Below are positions 34,136-46,702 of a stretch of DNA of 64,000 nt, in pieces; the stretch's first letter is position 1; every line of letters starts with the position of its first letter. Under the pieces are notes generated by a model, which saw only the letters and a list, made by a program, of their open reading frames with translations, was not told the origin of the DNA and did not search any database. The position numbers and the translations under genes are program-made. The stretch lies in NCBI GenBank assembly GCA_035772405.1, contig JAYKKM010000450.1:1647501-1711500 (forward strand). The letters are read 5' to 3'. This DNA is from Chrysogorgia sp. JL179-B06 (Eukaryota > Cnidaria > Anthozoa > Scleralcyonacea > Chrysogorgiidae).

Positions 34136-34255
34136 CATCAGGCAATGATTTCCTTGTGCATGAAACTCTAAGTAGTGACGAACATATTTTTTTAAGGAAA
34201 TATTTGTAATACCACCATTACCACGCTCTTATCAACGCCAATTTCCTACATATTT

Positions 34256-34413
34256 TGATACTTCCGTAGCTCAGTGAGTGGTCAGAGCACTGCGCTAGCA
34301 TCGCAGGGTCGCGGGTTCAATTCCAGCCGGAAGGCCTTGAAGTTGCATTCGCAACTGGTCCCGGTTTGGTCTTAAAAATGTATATATTCCAACACTCGAA
34401 ATTTTCCGAAACT
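34256..34413 (+). mobile_element. tRNA-Ala-derived SINE, best-preserved copy
   Basis: The head folds as a tRNA: acceptor CTTCCG with CGGAAG, D arm GCTC...GAGC, perfect anticodon stem CTGCG/CGCAG with loop CTAGCAT (anticodon AGC, Ala), T arm with GGTTCAATTCC. The body continues CCTTGAAGTTGC, GCAACTGGTCCCGGTTTGG and CCAACACTCGAAATTTTCC and ends in (TA)n. A full pol III promoter is visible, so this copy defines the family. Confidence 0.8.
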
Positions 34414-35820
<1,407 letters not shown>

Positions 35821-36010
35821 ATAATAGAATATGTTTGCTTGTGTCTCTATAACGTGATCGAAACCCTCGTGAAGTAATAAAAACACTCGAGAAGTTGGGA
35901 AAGCACTCGCCTCGGCGGCTCGTGCTTCTCCCTACACTTCTCTCGTGTTTTTATTACGTCACTCGGGTTTCGATAACGTTATAGAGACCCGGGCAAACAT
36001 ATTCTATTAT
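35821..36010. repeat. Long palindrome with CTCGCC apex
   Basis: Arms ATAATAGAATATGTTTGC and GCAAACATATTCTATTAT at the outside; near-matching ATAACGTGATCGAAACCC and GGGTTTCGATAACGTTAT further in. The apex near 35913 reads CACTCGCCTCGGCGGCTCGTG. Confidence 0.8.
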
Positions 36011-36040
36011 TTAACTATAGAGTTAACAATGTGTACTATA

Positions 36041-36110
36041 GTAGCGGGATTTGAACTTGCACCTGCTGAATTCTGGTCCGCTGCTCTACTAGTTGAGCTA
36101 CCGCGTCAAC
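36041..36110 (-). tRNA. tRNA-like sequence, degenerate
   Basis: The complement has GCGGTAGCTCAACTAGTAGAGC (acceptor end and D arm), an anticodon arm with one or two mismatches around CCAGAAT, and AAGTTCAAATCCCGC as T arm. Probably a pseudogene or SINE head. Confidence 0.35.
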
Positions 36111-36396
36111 TGGAAACAGTGTGTTAATTTTATCCATTTAGTGCACGAAATATTTTCACGACAACTTAACTCTTTGGTTAATCATATCGATAAATGTTCA
36201 TGTTCCCCTGAGGTCCTGATGATTCTGAAATTTCATCGAAATAGTGACGTCAAATTAACACACTATTAACAGGCTATGCTTACGAGGGTAATCCAAGTAG
36301 ACAAAACTACTCTTGTACAAAACAACAGCACCAATTAATATTTTGACCAAAGAATGCTTTTTGAAATGGCGTGGTTCAATAGCGTAGAGTCTGGCT

Positions 36397-36485
36397 GCTA
36401 TTAATAGCTCAAAAAGCAGACAAACAAACCAAATTTGACTCACAAATGATTGCAAATGAGCTATTTCTTTTGTTATGGCCGCAAG
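36397..36485 (-). repeat. Inverted copy of the 11871-11950 repeat
   Basis: TATTAATAGCTCAAAAAGCA to GAGCTATTTCTTTTG, including AAATGATTGCAAATGAGC, is the complement of the block at 11.9 kb. Confidence 0.6.
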
Positions 36486-36665
36486 AATTAGGGGTAAAAG
36501 CGGACAAACATCGGTACTGACGTCATCTCGACGGAGCGCTATTGAAAAGGGAAGACATAGACAAAAATCGAGTTTCAAACTTATAAAGACACGAGGATGG
36601 TTAGATTGAAAAATTTCGCTTGACCCTGGTTGTGACGTCACACGCATATCGAAAATACATCCAAG

Positions 36666-36710
36666 ATGGCGGACAATTCGCTTTACGAGCATTTTTACAA
36701 CCTCAAACTA
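36666..36710 (+). pseudogene. Possible first coding exon, 5' part, interrupted by a transposon
   Basis: ATG in good context (CCAAGATGGCG) opens 15 codons (MADNSLYEHFYNLKL) that end exactly at the 9-bp target duplication of the element at 36711-37901. Beyond the element the frame continues at 37911 with 14 more codons (LSVPATEVTYFDRK) and a GTACTT donor-like site at 37954. So the empty site would have had an uninterrupted 29-codon first exon in phase 1. The gene is not recognised and no later exon was found; chance is not excluded. Confidence 0.35.
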
Positions 36711-37901
36711 GGTCGGCACTTAATAACATATCAGGGTGAGGCTACCTTGTTGTTCGGGTGTCCCTCGGAAAAAATAATAAAAATGGCGGAATTCAATGAA
36801 ATACTAGCAGCTAGAGACAGGAATGGCGCCTACTCCATATTGGTCATTATAAAATAACCGGAAGTAAATGAGCGAGAACACGCTATCTGATTGGTTACTG
36901 AGCTCAAAAACCGTGCATTATAACTCAATAAAGCATAAGCTGACGTGATTCTTCGCGTAGATTTTGTCGTTTTTGATGGATTTTCAGTAGTTTAAATCAC
37001 AAAAGATAGTCAAAGAATACCTGGATACAAGGCTAATCAAGGTACTAACACAACAGAATATTTTAACTGCAACGTTGAGTGCATTTTCATCGCTAAAATC
37101 GCCAACGTGTTTTCATCATAGACTTCCTAGCAACGCACATAGCAACGTCATTTATAACAGGTAAATCTACATTTTTCATGGCTTTATTGTTAATAATAAT
37201 GGTGTTATTTTATAAAAGAAATAAAAAACTTTGTCTTGTGTGATTATCGAGTTATAATGGCACTCGAGAAGCTAGTAAAACACTCGGCTATCGCCTCGTG
37301 TTTTACACGCATCTCTCGTGCCATTATAACTCGATAATCACACGCGACACGTTTTTTATTTCTTAAATACAACACAGCCGGGGGGTTTGGGTTAGAAAAC
37401 TCGTTAGGCGGGGGGTTAGGGTTAGGACCTTTGTTGTTTTGGGATTGGTTACAGTCCTCTCTCCACATTTCGAGAATTCGAGGTAATATCAGTTTTATCA
37501 GTATATTCAATTTTTTATTTAATATACATTCATCAATCATGATTTTTATTGGGTATTAAAGATCTATTTATTGGTTATTCTGGTTAATAGGTAACATACT
37601 ACGTACTGTGTACTAAAAGGAAAGGGTTAACATATACGCACTTGTTTTCTGTTTTGCTTGTGAGTCTTACCTGTCTTTCCAAATTGCTTGTCCGACTTGT
37701 AGCACGCAAACTTGACTGTGTGTTTTGTCTCATAATCACTAATCAGCTTTAAGCTTCTTTGACAAGTGGAAATTTTTAATATTTAACTTATTATCTGAAT
37801 AATTCCGCCATTTTGATTATTTCCGAAAACCTTTCCGATTGACACCCGAACATACACCCGAGTAACAAGGTAGCCTCACCCTATGTTATTAAGTGCCGAC
37901 C
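36711..37901. mobile_element. MULE-like non-autonomous element with 9-bp target duplication
   Basis: 1191 bp. Ends GGTCGGCACTTAATAACATA and TATGTTATTAAGTGCCGACC; imperfect TIR similarity continues about 100 bp inward through GGGTGAGGCTACCTTGTT and AAAATGGCGGAATT. The duplication CTCAAACTA lies at 36702-36710 and 37902-37910. Long TIRs with a 9-bp duplication suit the Mutator superfamily, with Merlin as an alternative. Inside are a palindrome (37217-37366) and GGGGGTTAGGGTTAGG telomere-like DNA; no transposase. Confidence 0.8.
37217..37366. repeat. Palindrome with CTCGGC apex inside the MULE-like element
   Basis: Arms with GTGATTATCGAGTTATAATG and its complement; the apex near 37292 reads ACTCGGCTATCGCCTCGTG, like the apices at 5665 and 35913. 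Confidence 0.75.
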
Positions 37902-37910
37902 CTCAAACTA

Positions 37911-37953
37911 CTATCAGTTCCGGCTACTGAAGTTACGTACTTTGATCGAAAAG
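37911..37953 (+). pseudogene. Possible first coding exon, 3' part
   Basis: Continues the frame of 36666-36710 right after the second CTCAAACTA copy and stops at a GTACTT donor-like site. See the 5' part for the argument and its limits. Confidence 0.3.
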
Positions 37954-38139
37954 GTACTTGTTGCCAATGTCCTTTAATCCGCGATATATTTTAGAAATAA
38001 AACAGAAATTGACAGGTGCATAATATATCAGGTTTAGGGTTATAGGTATTGACTATAATTATACCGTGTCAGTATTCCGAATTTACACGAAACTTCACCC
38101 GAACCCTGACTTCTTAATTGTGTGTGCGTTTTTCCGAGT

Positions 38140-38290
38140 CAAATAGCTTCCAAGACTCACACTGTGTGAGCGATGTTTTGGCTGGGATTGCAGGGAAGTA
38201 TAGGGTTATTGGGATTTGTGACGGTAAACATCCACTAGGAAAAAACATTGCCGACGCAAAGCCACAGATCGTTGCCTGCGGAGGAGGTTA
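38140..38290. repeat. Dispersed repeat related to 19190-19500
   Basis: GAGTCAAATAGCTTCCAAG, GCGATGTTTTGGCTGGGATT, GGGAAGTATAGGGTTATTGG and the end TGCCTGCGGAGGAGGTTAAC match the 19-kb copy in order. Confidence 0.5.
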
Positions 38291-38870
38291 ACCCGAACCC
38301 TTCGATTTCCGTCATTATTTTTAGCCTCTCGCTTAATACAAAAGCCCGGGTTTTAATGCGTCTTCTACTCTTCTCAACACCAAACTGCAATTTATCATCA
38401 AATAACATCTTTTGATGGCCGGCTTTTGTTGATCATGCAATATCGCATGTTCCTTTATGTAGCAGTCGCAAAGTAGTCAAGACAAGTTGACATGAAGTAA
38501 GCAAAAGCATATTGCGGTCGTCCACATAATTACCTTAATCAGCGGCTCTGTTCTTCAAATCCAACACGATGTTTTCCCTGGATTAAATCGTTTCCGAGAC
38601 CCGAGCTTGGCCGCTATAGCACCGTTGAAATCGTTCATGTAGATTTGATATTAAAATTGACTGATGAAACACATCTGGGTGTTCAATTTCGTTTCATCGC
38701 TATCATCGCGATAAAATCATATCCCATTATCAAGATCGCGGCAGAGAGACATTAAATCATAAATGTACAATAAACAACAAATCATAATCGAGGAGATCGT
38801 GGCGATCAAAAACTACCGCGACACCTTTTGATGTTAACTCTAAAAATACATTATAAATCCAAACCCTAAA

Positions 38871-39291
38871 GGCGCTGTTACACTATGGAATTTTTCGTGC
38901 AACTTGTCTTGTAATGCCGTTGGGAGACAAGTTGCACTAACCATTACAAAGTGTAACATGCCTTGCAACGGCGAAAATTGTTGGGACACAAGTTGCTGCA
39001 ATCGTTGGAGAAAGTAGAATCTACTATCTAGTTCTACTTTCTGCAATGATTGCAGCAACTATTTTCAGCGTTGCACAATGTAACACCCGCGTCTGCAACT
39101 TGTCTCGCAATTTTCCTCTTTGGCGACTGGATGCGCATGCGTACCTTGTCATAAACACAAAGATGGTGAAACTTTGCGAGACAAGTTGCACGAAACGTTG
39201 CCTAGTCACTAGTGCATGTAACATCCGATTTCATGCAACTGGAAAGTAGCAGATTGAGCTGTTGCGAGACAAGTTGCATAAACGCTAACGG
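38871..39291. mobile_element. Palindromic MITE rich in GAGACAAGTTGCA
   Basis: Symmetric around about 39020-39045. GCGCTGTTACACT and TGCAACTTGTCT at the left are mirrored by GAGACAAGTTGCATAAACGC at the right, and inner pairs such as TTGCTGCAATC/GATTGCAGCAA also match. AGACAAGTTGCA or its complement occurs at least five times, a subterminal repeat pattern common in hAT-like MITEs. ORFs inside are by-products. Confidence 0.6.
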
Positions 39292-40160
39292 AAGAAAATT
39301 ACTTTAATGTGTGTCTGAAGATAAAAATGCCTATCTCATATTTTCGAATAAAATAAAAGTTCATCATCTACATAACAATTTTCAAAAAATGAAATAAAAA
39401 TGTGGTCCGTAATGTTAAAGATGGCGTAGTTTAACATTACAAAACAGTGAAATAGTGGGAACGAAAATACGGAGGAAGCACGGGTGGTGCATGCTGTTAG
39501 CACGCTTGCTTCTCACCACTTTGCGCGCTTGTTTTCTTCATGGCGGCCATTTTATGGGACGCCTATTTCAGTTCACAAACGAATCCGTCGATATTTGATC
39601 AATCCTTCTTATAAATTATCCATTTTCAAGTTTTCTAAGAAGTAAATATACCTGAGTGATTAATTATTGTGATATTTTTCGTAAAATTGATCATTTACTA
39701 TAGTAATCTTTTCGATACATAGAAGTTGCTACGAGCGCTTCGCCTCTGACTGAAGCGTGGAAGGCCGGGTTATGCTGCTGAAACAGCGCGAATAAGTTTG
39801 CGAATGCAAGTGTTTGATGAGTGGCTAGTAAATAAATATATTTTGTTTCTTCTGATGTTTTGTTCATTTGAATTTGCAAAGATTCAGCAACTAAAGCCAG
39901 CCGGGCCAGCTTGTTCGTCAGAAACGGCGTTGCGCGCGGCCCGCAGTGGTTCACAAACAAGCGAACCGCAACTCTTCAAATCGTCTTGAACATTAACTTC
40001 ATAACGCCCCGAAGTCAGGATCGGACTCCAATTTCAACATTTTCAAATAAATCTAGAGTTCACATGCAAATTATAGTTCTAACGATGCGATGCACTGCAA
40101 TCAATTCGTATGAAAACAAAAACACAAGCGCGTAAAGCACTACCCTGACACTCACTCTTT
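39292..40160. other. No recognised gene
   Basis: Short frames on both strands at 39.7-40.1 kb lack domains. CTTCATGGCGGCCATTTTATG near 39536 is a YY1-like dyad, of unknown meaning. Confidence 0.35.
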
Positions 40161-40161
40161 A

Positions 40162-40193
40162 AGCCCGATCGGACGGGGTTAGTACTTGGATGG
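40162..40193 (+). repeat. 5S rRNA-derived fragment
   Basis: AGCCCGATCGGACGGGGTTA followed by GTACTTGGATGG corresponds to the box C region and following part of 5S rRNA. It is cut at the hAT-like element. A fuller 5S-derived SINE is at 53.3 kb. Confidence 0.6.
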
Positions 40194-40222
40194 CTGTAGG
40201 AACCAGGGGGGCAAGTTGGGGG

Positions 40223-40298
40223 CCCTAATCGCCCCCCTAATCGCCCCCCTAATCGCCCCCTTAATCGCCCCCTTAATCGCCCCCTTAATCGCCAGAAG
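40223..40298. repeat. CCCCCTAATCG minisatellite
   Basis: Six units of about 12 bp (TAATCGCCCCCC/TTAATCGCCCCC); only one unit equivalent is present in the sister element at 22.6-23.1 kb. Confidence 0.85.
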
Positions 40299-40748
40299 CA
40301 GGGGGCTGAGCCCCCCTAAAAATTAGACGTGAAAGCACGAGTATTTTTATGTGATCATTTCAACTTTATTCTTTCATATCTACTTTGTAGCAGTGTAAGC
40401 ATTGTTTCTACTTTCTAGTTGCAATACTAATTATTTTGATGATTTTGCAATAGTAATATAAACGTTATATAGTTAATGTTTGTCAACTGTGATTGTAGAA
40501 TTTCTGTGTCTCATAACGTATTAAATAAATAATTAATATAATATCATTACTTTCAAAAATATTAGCCACGCAATAATTTTGGTATTTTTTTCGCTGATAT
40601 TCAAGGTTTATTTTTTTGAGGTCCGTAACTCAGGTCCGTAACGAGGTCCGTATCACGCCAGTACGGACCTCTCGCAACTTTTCGCGCCAAAAAATTGCAA
40701 TTTTTTTTACTTTCAGCTCGAAAAAAATAAACACGTTTACCGTTTTGG

Positions 40749-40860
40749 TCGGTCCGTACTGGAAAAATATTTTCCCTCAGTCTCAGAAGCGGCCCTCGAC
40801 CTTCGGTCTCGGGCCGCTTCTGAGACTTCGGGAAAATATTTTTCCAGTACGGACCTCCAA
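40749..40860. repeat. Palindrome with CCCTCGACC apex
   Basis: Arms GGTCCGTACTGGAAAAATAT/complement and TCTCAGAAGCGGCC/complement, around CCCTCGACCTTCGGTCTCGGG. The word GTCCGTA also occurs four times just upstream (40620-40670). Confidence 0.8.
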
Positions 40861-41340
40861 GCCGGTAAATAACATATATATATATTTTGTAATTATACTG
40901 CAATACTGCTGCTGCCTGATCATGTCTCAGATTGCACCAGAACTAACGTCGGAGCTTATAGATTTTTAAAAAATCGCAAGGCTGGTGGCACCTTACCATA
41001 CATAAGTTTCACACAGACCAGGCACCATGACAATGTGCAGCTAGTCTACTTAGTATGATATTGACAAAGGAAGTAAAGGTTATAAACTAAAATGATGTAG
41101 CTTATGATCATAATATTTTGTTGTAAAACTGACCCCAAAATGCAGGAAATTGCGTTTCGGAGAGTTAGAAATCAAACGTTTTCCTCCTACAGGGTTCTCG
41201 AAACATCTTCCTACGGTCCTGTAGAGTAGAATTCCCACTGCACTGTGGGAACCTCAAAAATGGCGAATGGAATTTAGCATGCACTTGCTATGATGTAATT
41301 TCAAATTTGCAATGTAATATTTCGATCACGTGTCTCGACA

Positions 41341-41840
41341 TTGAAAAAAGCCGCGCCGGGTAAACCAGACTCGGCTACCACAGTAGTCCGAGTAATAATA
41401 ACCTTCTTTCCTAAATCAAACTATGCTCTGAGATCTAATTATAAATTATTACCGATGCCCCCTGTAATAAAGACCCTACGAACCCTTGGTGATAGAGCCT
41501 TCGTTGCCGCAGCACCCAAGTTGTGGAATTTACTTCCATCTCAACTCAGGGACATATTAAGTCAATCACAACATTCAAAAAAGAACTTAAGACATATTTG
41601 TTTAATAATATGAATGAGAATATTTAGTTTTTAAACATTTTATTATGACTTTTTATAATATTTTACACTAATATTTACATGACATATCACTAAACTGATA
41701 AGTCTAATAGGCTTTTATATAACAAGCATATTCTTAATCTAAGCTAGAACTGTATTTTTATATATCGATTCAGTTATATTTTTAGTAAGGCGCATTTGAA
41801 AACCTAAAAGTTGAATTTGTGCGGTATAAATAAATGTTGT
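41341..41840 (+). mobile_element. LINE 3' end (RT C-terminal region, frameshifted)
   Basis: Reads NYKLLPMPPVIKTLRTLGDR, AFVAAAPKLWNLLPSQLRDI, then shifts frame to FKKELKTYLFNN. This is the standard C-terminal end of CR1/L2-like RT ORFs. A 3' UTR ending AAATAAATGTTGTTATTGTT follows. Confidence 0.7.
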
Positions 41841-42635
41841 TATTGTTATTATTCTTATCGTGTCTACACACGCTAGATATTGTGTTTCAGACAAAGCTGG
41901 ACTACAAAACTCTTAGCAATATCGCTGTTCTCTGCAAGGTCCCTGCTCCAATAGAGAGCATTTTAATAGGTGCTCCATAGTTTGTTGTTCAGTGCCACAC
42001 CAGCTCTCAGTCTGTTGAGACATTTCCATTCAGTCACTCCAACTTGATTCACCACCAGCAGGGTGGCACTGGACATGGATGTTGTTGATTGAAGATTAGA
42101 TAGCGACAACTCTGGTACGTTTAGCTTTTCAGCATGTGGTTCAACTTCGTTAAGGAAGCTTCACCTAGACTTGCGCCTCTGTCGGTTCTTGGCCGAATAG
42201 GGGATGTCGTTCATAACCAATAACAACACAGAACACCAAACAACGCCGCCATTTTTTAATCTTCGGAAAATGGTCGGAGCCATGCTCGTGCTTTTTGATA
42301 TAGTCGGGATACGGAAAAGACTCGAAGTTAATCTAAATTCCGGCTCATGTGAGGATGATTCTGCAACCAAAGACTCGAAGCACAGCCGTTTGGATGTTTT
42401 GTAAAACGGTGAGTTTTGCTCTCAGGCAATTTAACTGAATGTAAATCAAAATACTAACTTCAAACGTATACTTACACCATAGGACGTCCTCGCAATCAGC
42501 CTTAGCTTAGTTTCAATCTTGCATATATTTCACGCGCTGACGAAGAGCCAATTCTCTCTTCTCGGAAACGTTAGACATGCATCTTATACCCACGCTATTT
42601 CGACATGCATCTTATACCCACGCTATTTCGGCAGT
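41841..42635. other. No recognised gene
   Basis: A plus-strand frame from the ATG near 42269 (MVGAMLVLFDIVGIRKRL) ends at a stop just before a good donor, ACG|GTGAGT near 42408, so it could be an upstream ORF or untranslated exon. CGACATGCATCTTATACCCACG-type words repeat at 42566 and 42600. Confidence 0.3.
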
Positions 42636-43052
42636 ACACACGTAAAAACGCACAGTCTGTTTCTACCCGTGAACAGCCAAAAACATGGTTGATATCGACG
42701 CTTGAACAGGGTTGTCAACAGGCCTGTTCAAGGATGTTGAAACAATATTGTTCATGGCTGATGATTGAACAGGCTTGAACAGTGTTGAACAACATCATTC
42801 ATGCATGATACAACATGTAGTCAGAGCATGATGAAATAACAAGGTTGAACAGCGTTGTTACAACAGCCATGAACTTGGTTGTTCTATCAAGCTGGTTTTT
42901 GCATGTGCTCACATGTCACAACATGTTGAAACATATGCTTGAACATACAGTGCTGTTATTTTAACAGTCCTGATCTATCATGTTGACAATGCTGTTACAG
43001 GCATGTTGAACCAACAACCTTGTTACAACCTGTGAGATTTTTACGTGTGTGA
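42636..43052. mobile_element. MITE with CACACGTAAAAA ends, TTGAACA-rich
   Basis: ACACACGTAAAAACGCACAG and CTGTGAGATTTTTACGTGTGTG are inverted ends. The inside is packed with variants of GTTGAACA and CAACATGTTG in both directions. No coding sequence; target duplication unclear. Confidence 0.6.
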
Positions 43053-43750
43053 GACAAACCATTTCGAGTTGGTTTTCAAATATGAAGTATCGAGATTTAT
43101 GTTGATATATATTGTTAAGTGTTATGTCTACCCAACCTCGTACCCAGGCTTTTCCCAACGCTCGGCCGACTCGGTGGACGCTGGTCACGTGTCTGCTAAA
43201 CGATTTTGTGTCAGGGGAGGGGTGGTCTTAAACACGTTGAGTTGACGAATTGTGTTCAGACACAAAGGATAAAACCGGAGGATAAAACAGCGTTCACCGA
43301 TGGTTTTTCCTTTGACGTCTTCACGTTGTTGTTACCACAAGCGTGTATTGTAAAGATGTTGTTGCAGTTTTCCCTAAATATTTTCCATCTGTTGCCTATG
43401 TTGTTGTTCACCAAAGAATACAATGCGATTCGTTTTCTGCTGTTATTTCTTTATTTAATCCATGTCGACCAGATCAGACGGTTATCGTCGGCGGGATTTT
43501 AAGATCATCAATTTTCAACGCAAAAAGCCAAGGAAATATTGGAAATATAGCTAGTCTATAGACGAAGTTGAAGAGCTTCAATGTGATTTTTGATATTATC
43601 AAAGGATAAACTTATGGACGCTCAATACAACTTTGTATTTACTCACACGGAATCATTCTTGTCTTGCAAATTTGGTCGAGAATTATTACACAGCAAGCTG
43701 TATCAAGAAAGAGTGTGTGTCATCGCTAAATTATAGAATACCCGTCCAGG
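43053..43750. other. No recognised gene
   Basis: Starts with a CCTCGTACCCAGGC MITE-end motif (43138). Short frames only (43206-43561), without recognisable domain or splice support. Confidence 0.35.
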
Positions 43751-43764
43751 CTGAGATAGTCTAA

Positions 43765-43895
43765 TTGGCGCGGGTCGCGTGTAAATTGTCGCGGGTCGCG
43801 GGTTATTGTCGCGGGTCGCGGGTAATTGTCGCGGGTCGCGGGTAATTGTCGCGGGTAATTGTCGCGGGTCGCGGGTAATTAACGCGCGTCGCGGG
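43765..43895. repeat. GTCGCGGGT minisatellite
   Basis: About six units of GTCGCGGGTAATT with doubled GTCGCGGGTCGCGGGT forms. Confidence 0.85.
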
Positions 43896-44476
43896 TAATT
43901 GTTCCGGCTTTATTTTCTCCTGGTGTTTTTCCTCCGATTCGTTTACCGGGGGTAGACCATGGTTATTACAAATAAGTCAAAATGTAAATGCAATAATCTT
44001 AATTAGAGGTGCGTATGTTTCAGTCGTTCACGCACAGGGAATGAACCGTGAAGTACCGCGCGTAAATACCTTTTAAACGCTGTGATAAGTATATTTCTTT
44101 GACAAAGTCTCTATCATTTATATAAGCCTGTCTGGGGCTCCGATTTGTGCTAGACACTCAAGATTTGATTCTGGCCTACCGACATTCATCGATTCTCATT
44201 TCGAATAATATTATCGAACCTTTATTTGTATAAGTAGAGCGTTTTAAAAGCGCCTTATATAATTAAACACATTTGTAGATGAGACAACAAGCAACGTTAT
44301 GCTTTATAACATAACGCCAAATTCTGATTGTCGCTTTTGAGTCTTTGACCAAGGATTAAACGCGCGCAGAAAATGCTTGCAAAGCTAGCCGTGTTATGGT
44401 GTGAGATAAAAACCTGCACAGTGAATATATGTGATCACTGGCAGGTCTTTAATTTTAACGATACTCGACACAATAT

Positions 44477-44613
44477 TACCCTGGGTGCCAGAGGTTCTTC
44501 TTCGCTCGTTGGGGGATAACGGGGGCACGCGAGGATGCGAGTTGCCGCCTCGCATCCTCGCGTGCCCCCGTTATCCCCCAACGAGCGAAGAAGAACCTCT
44601 GGCACCCAGGGTA
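44477..44613. mobile_element. Near-perfect foldback MITE with 9-bp target duplication
   Basis: 137 bp made of two identical 65-bp arms (TACCCTGGGTGCCAGAGG... to ...CGCGAGGATGCGAG) around a 7-base loop TTGCCGC. Flanked by ACACAATAT on both sides (44468-44476, 44614-44622). The 9-bp duplication suggests a MULE-like transposase acting in trans. Confidence 0.85.
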
Positions 44614-44629
44614 ACACAATATTGACTCT

Positions 44630-45220
44630 GCCCCAAATCTAACTCCCGTATCAGCCTGCAGCCTGCTAGTGCGCGAGGGCCGAATAGGGTGAAATACATG
44701 GCGATCAATTGAAAGTCTTCAAAATAATCGATACCCATATAAACCATTCTATAATTGGCAAGGAGGTTTCGATATATAATCGGTGAATAACATGTTGAAA
44801 CTATACGCGTACATGTTGAAACTATAGAGAGCCACCTTAACATCAATTACCAACGTTGAGTTTTCCATGTTACAAGTCTTCAAATTCAGTTTAAAATTTT
44901 TTTTCAAGTCATATCTAGTTTTATGGAGTATTAAATATATTTAATATGGTCTCAAAAGAACGTATACATGCACATTGTCGGACTTACATATATTGACTGA
45001 ATATAGACAAGTAAGTGACTTTGTAACGTTGCCTTATGTTCCAATTGCTTTATAAAACACTCAAGTTGTTTGTTTTGTTAATAATTGAAAATATAAGTTT
45101 TTTGGCAAGGACATTTTAAAGGTTTCCCAATACGCTTTATACAGTAACAGCAGTAGCTCTCCCAACCTCGTACCCAGGGTCTTTCTTCCGTTCCAGGGTC
45201 AATCTTCGCTTGGAAAGAGA
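44630..45220. other. No recognised gene
   Basis: AT-rich; a CCTCGTACCCAGGG MITE-end motif at 45168. ACATGTTGAAACTATA is directly repeated at 44789 and 44811. Confidence 0.35.
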
Positions 45221-45224
45221 ACTA

Positions 45225-45320
45225 TTCGCACTATTTGCCCAACTATTCGCGTACTATTCGCACTATTCGCGTACTATTCGCACTATTCGTCGACTATTCG
45301 CACTATTCGTCGACTATTCT
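45225..45320. repeat. ACTATTCG tandem repeat
   Basis: CGCACTATTCG alternates with CGTACTATTCG and CGACTATTCG. The ORF across it has no other support. 45321-46150 holds no recognised gene. Confidence 0.7.
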
Positions 45321-46157
45321 CCTTTTATCAATTGCCCATGTTTATCTACCCGTGAAAATCTAACTGAAAAATTATATCATCACCAAATCAAAATTCAAAA
45401 GTACACGCAACCACTTTGTTTGAACGTCCGCAAAGCTCTGTGGTTTATCATGTCTCGAAACACAATAAATTAAACAAATACATTACACTGATTCAATCAA
45501 ATTTATAACAAGTAAAGAATATTCATGAGAAAAAATACATTGCTAAAACTTCAGAAGACAGTAAGCTTATAAATAAGTTTTGCCAAACTGGCGCAAACTG
45601 CGACATTCACCGACTCACAGTTTACATGTAAAAAATTAAAATATATGACTTGAAACTCAACAAAATGTCGAGATTTTCCCGTACTATAAATAACAATACC
45701 CACTTGTTAAGGCAAGTCTTCAAAAAAAATACGGAATATCAAAGAAAACGGAAAAATACATGACACAAATTTTAGAACTCGCATAATACAATCTGCGCTG
45801 GTTCGTTTATCCGCTTGCATGTTTTCAAAAATCCAGCTGCTGTGACAATGTCTCCTATAGCCACTCATTGTTGACATCCAACCCAAACCAATTTCTTTCT
45901 TCTAAACATCATATTCTGGCTTTTTAGGCTTTGGCTAGGAAGCACTTGTAGGTGTTGTCACTCTATTGCAAAAATAGGGACCCCGTAATGGAGCTGCCAC
46001 CTTTTTGGCAAAGCTTGTAAAAAATAAAAAAAATAAAAAATAAAATAAAAAATACTCGAGACGAATATAAAATTTTTCCAAAATAAACGGAACTTTACTT
46101 ACTCTGGTATGTCTTCTTGTCAAAACAATGTAAACAAAATAAATATACGATTAGGAT

Positions 46158-46290
46158 AGCCTCCTCCGCAGGCAACTCTCGGGGGATTGGGGCGAGAAAA
46201 AATCCCCAGTCCCCCCGCGTCTATCCCTACCCGGCCGGAACAACTCGGTTCAGTGGAGCGCGGTGATGCCTGCGAAGGAGGCTACGATTA
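46158..46290. repeat. Short TIR element with GCCTCCTxCGCAGGC ends
   Basis: TAGCCTCCTCCGCAGGCAAC and GATGCCTGCGAAGGAGGCTA face each other about 90 bp apart; the end motif also occurs at 19.3 and 38.3 kb. Confidence 0.6.
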
Positions 46291-46702
46291 GGATTGAATA
46301 GATATTTTAGGATTACTTTATGATATGAATTTCGCGGCCAAGAAAATAGCGAAAAACAATAACACAAGCGCGCAAAGTATCACGGTTGACAATCAGTTTT
46401 CCACTTCACCATCATTCGCTCGCCGCTAGAGAATCATTTCGACGATGACAATTATTTCCCGTTTTCATTGGTCGACAACTGAAAAATTTATGTCTGTGGA
46501 AATATTTCGCTAGCGGCGAGCGAAATGGTGTAGTGGAAAACGGGCTTAAGATCTACGACGGCAGTGAAAGCAATATAGACCTCTATCTACCTCATGCATG
46601 TGAGACCTCTACAACGAGAAAGATCTCGTTTGCGTGTCAGCAATTCAAAAGAATCTTTGCTTCCTGACGAGGTTGTAAAGGCTAATTTATATGCGCACAA
46701 AT

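Larger units (their letters stand above)
40190..41221. mobile_element. hAT-type element, family H2, copy 2 (inverse of 22581-23055)
   Basis: Shares with copy 1 in inverse order GTAGGAACCAGGGGGGC, CAGAAGCAGGGGGCTGAGCC, TTAGACGTGAAAGCACGAG, TTATGATCATAATATTTTGT and AACTGACCCCAAAATGCAG, ending CTTCCTACGGTCCTG. It is twice as long because it has a minisatellite and a palindrome. No target duplication found: it abuts a 5S fragment on the left, so one end may be rearranged. Confidence 0.65.
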
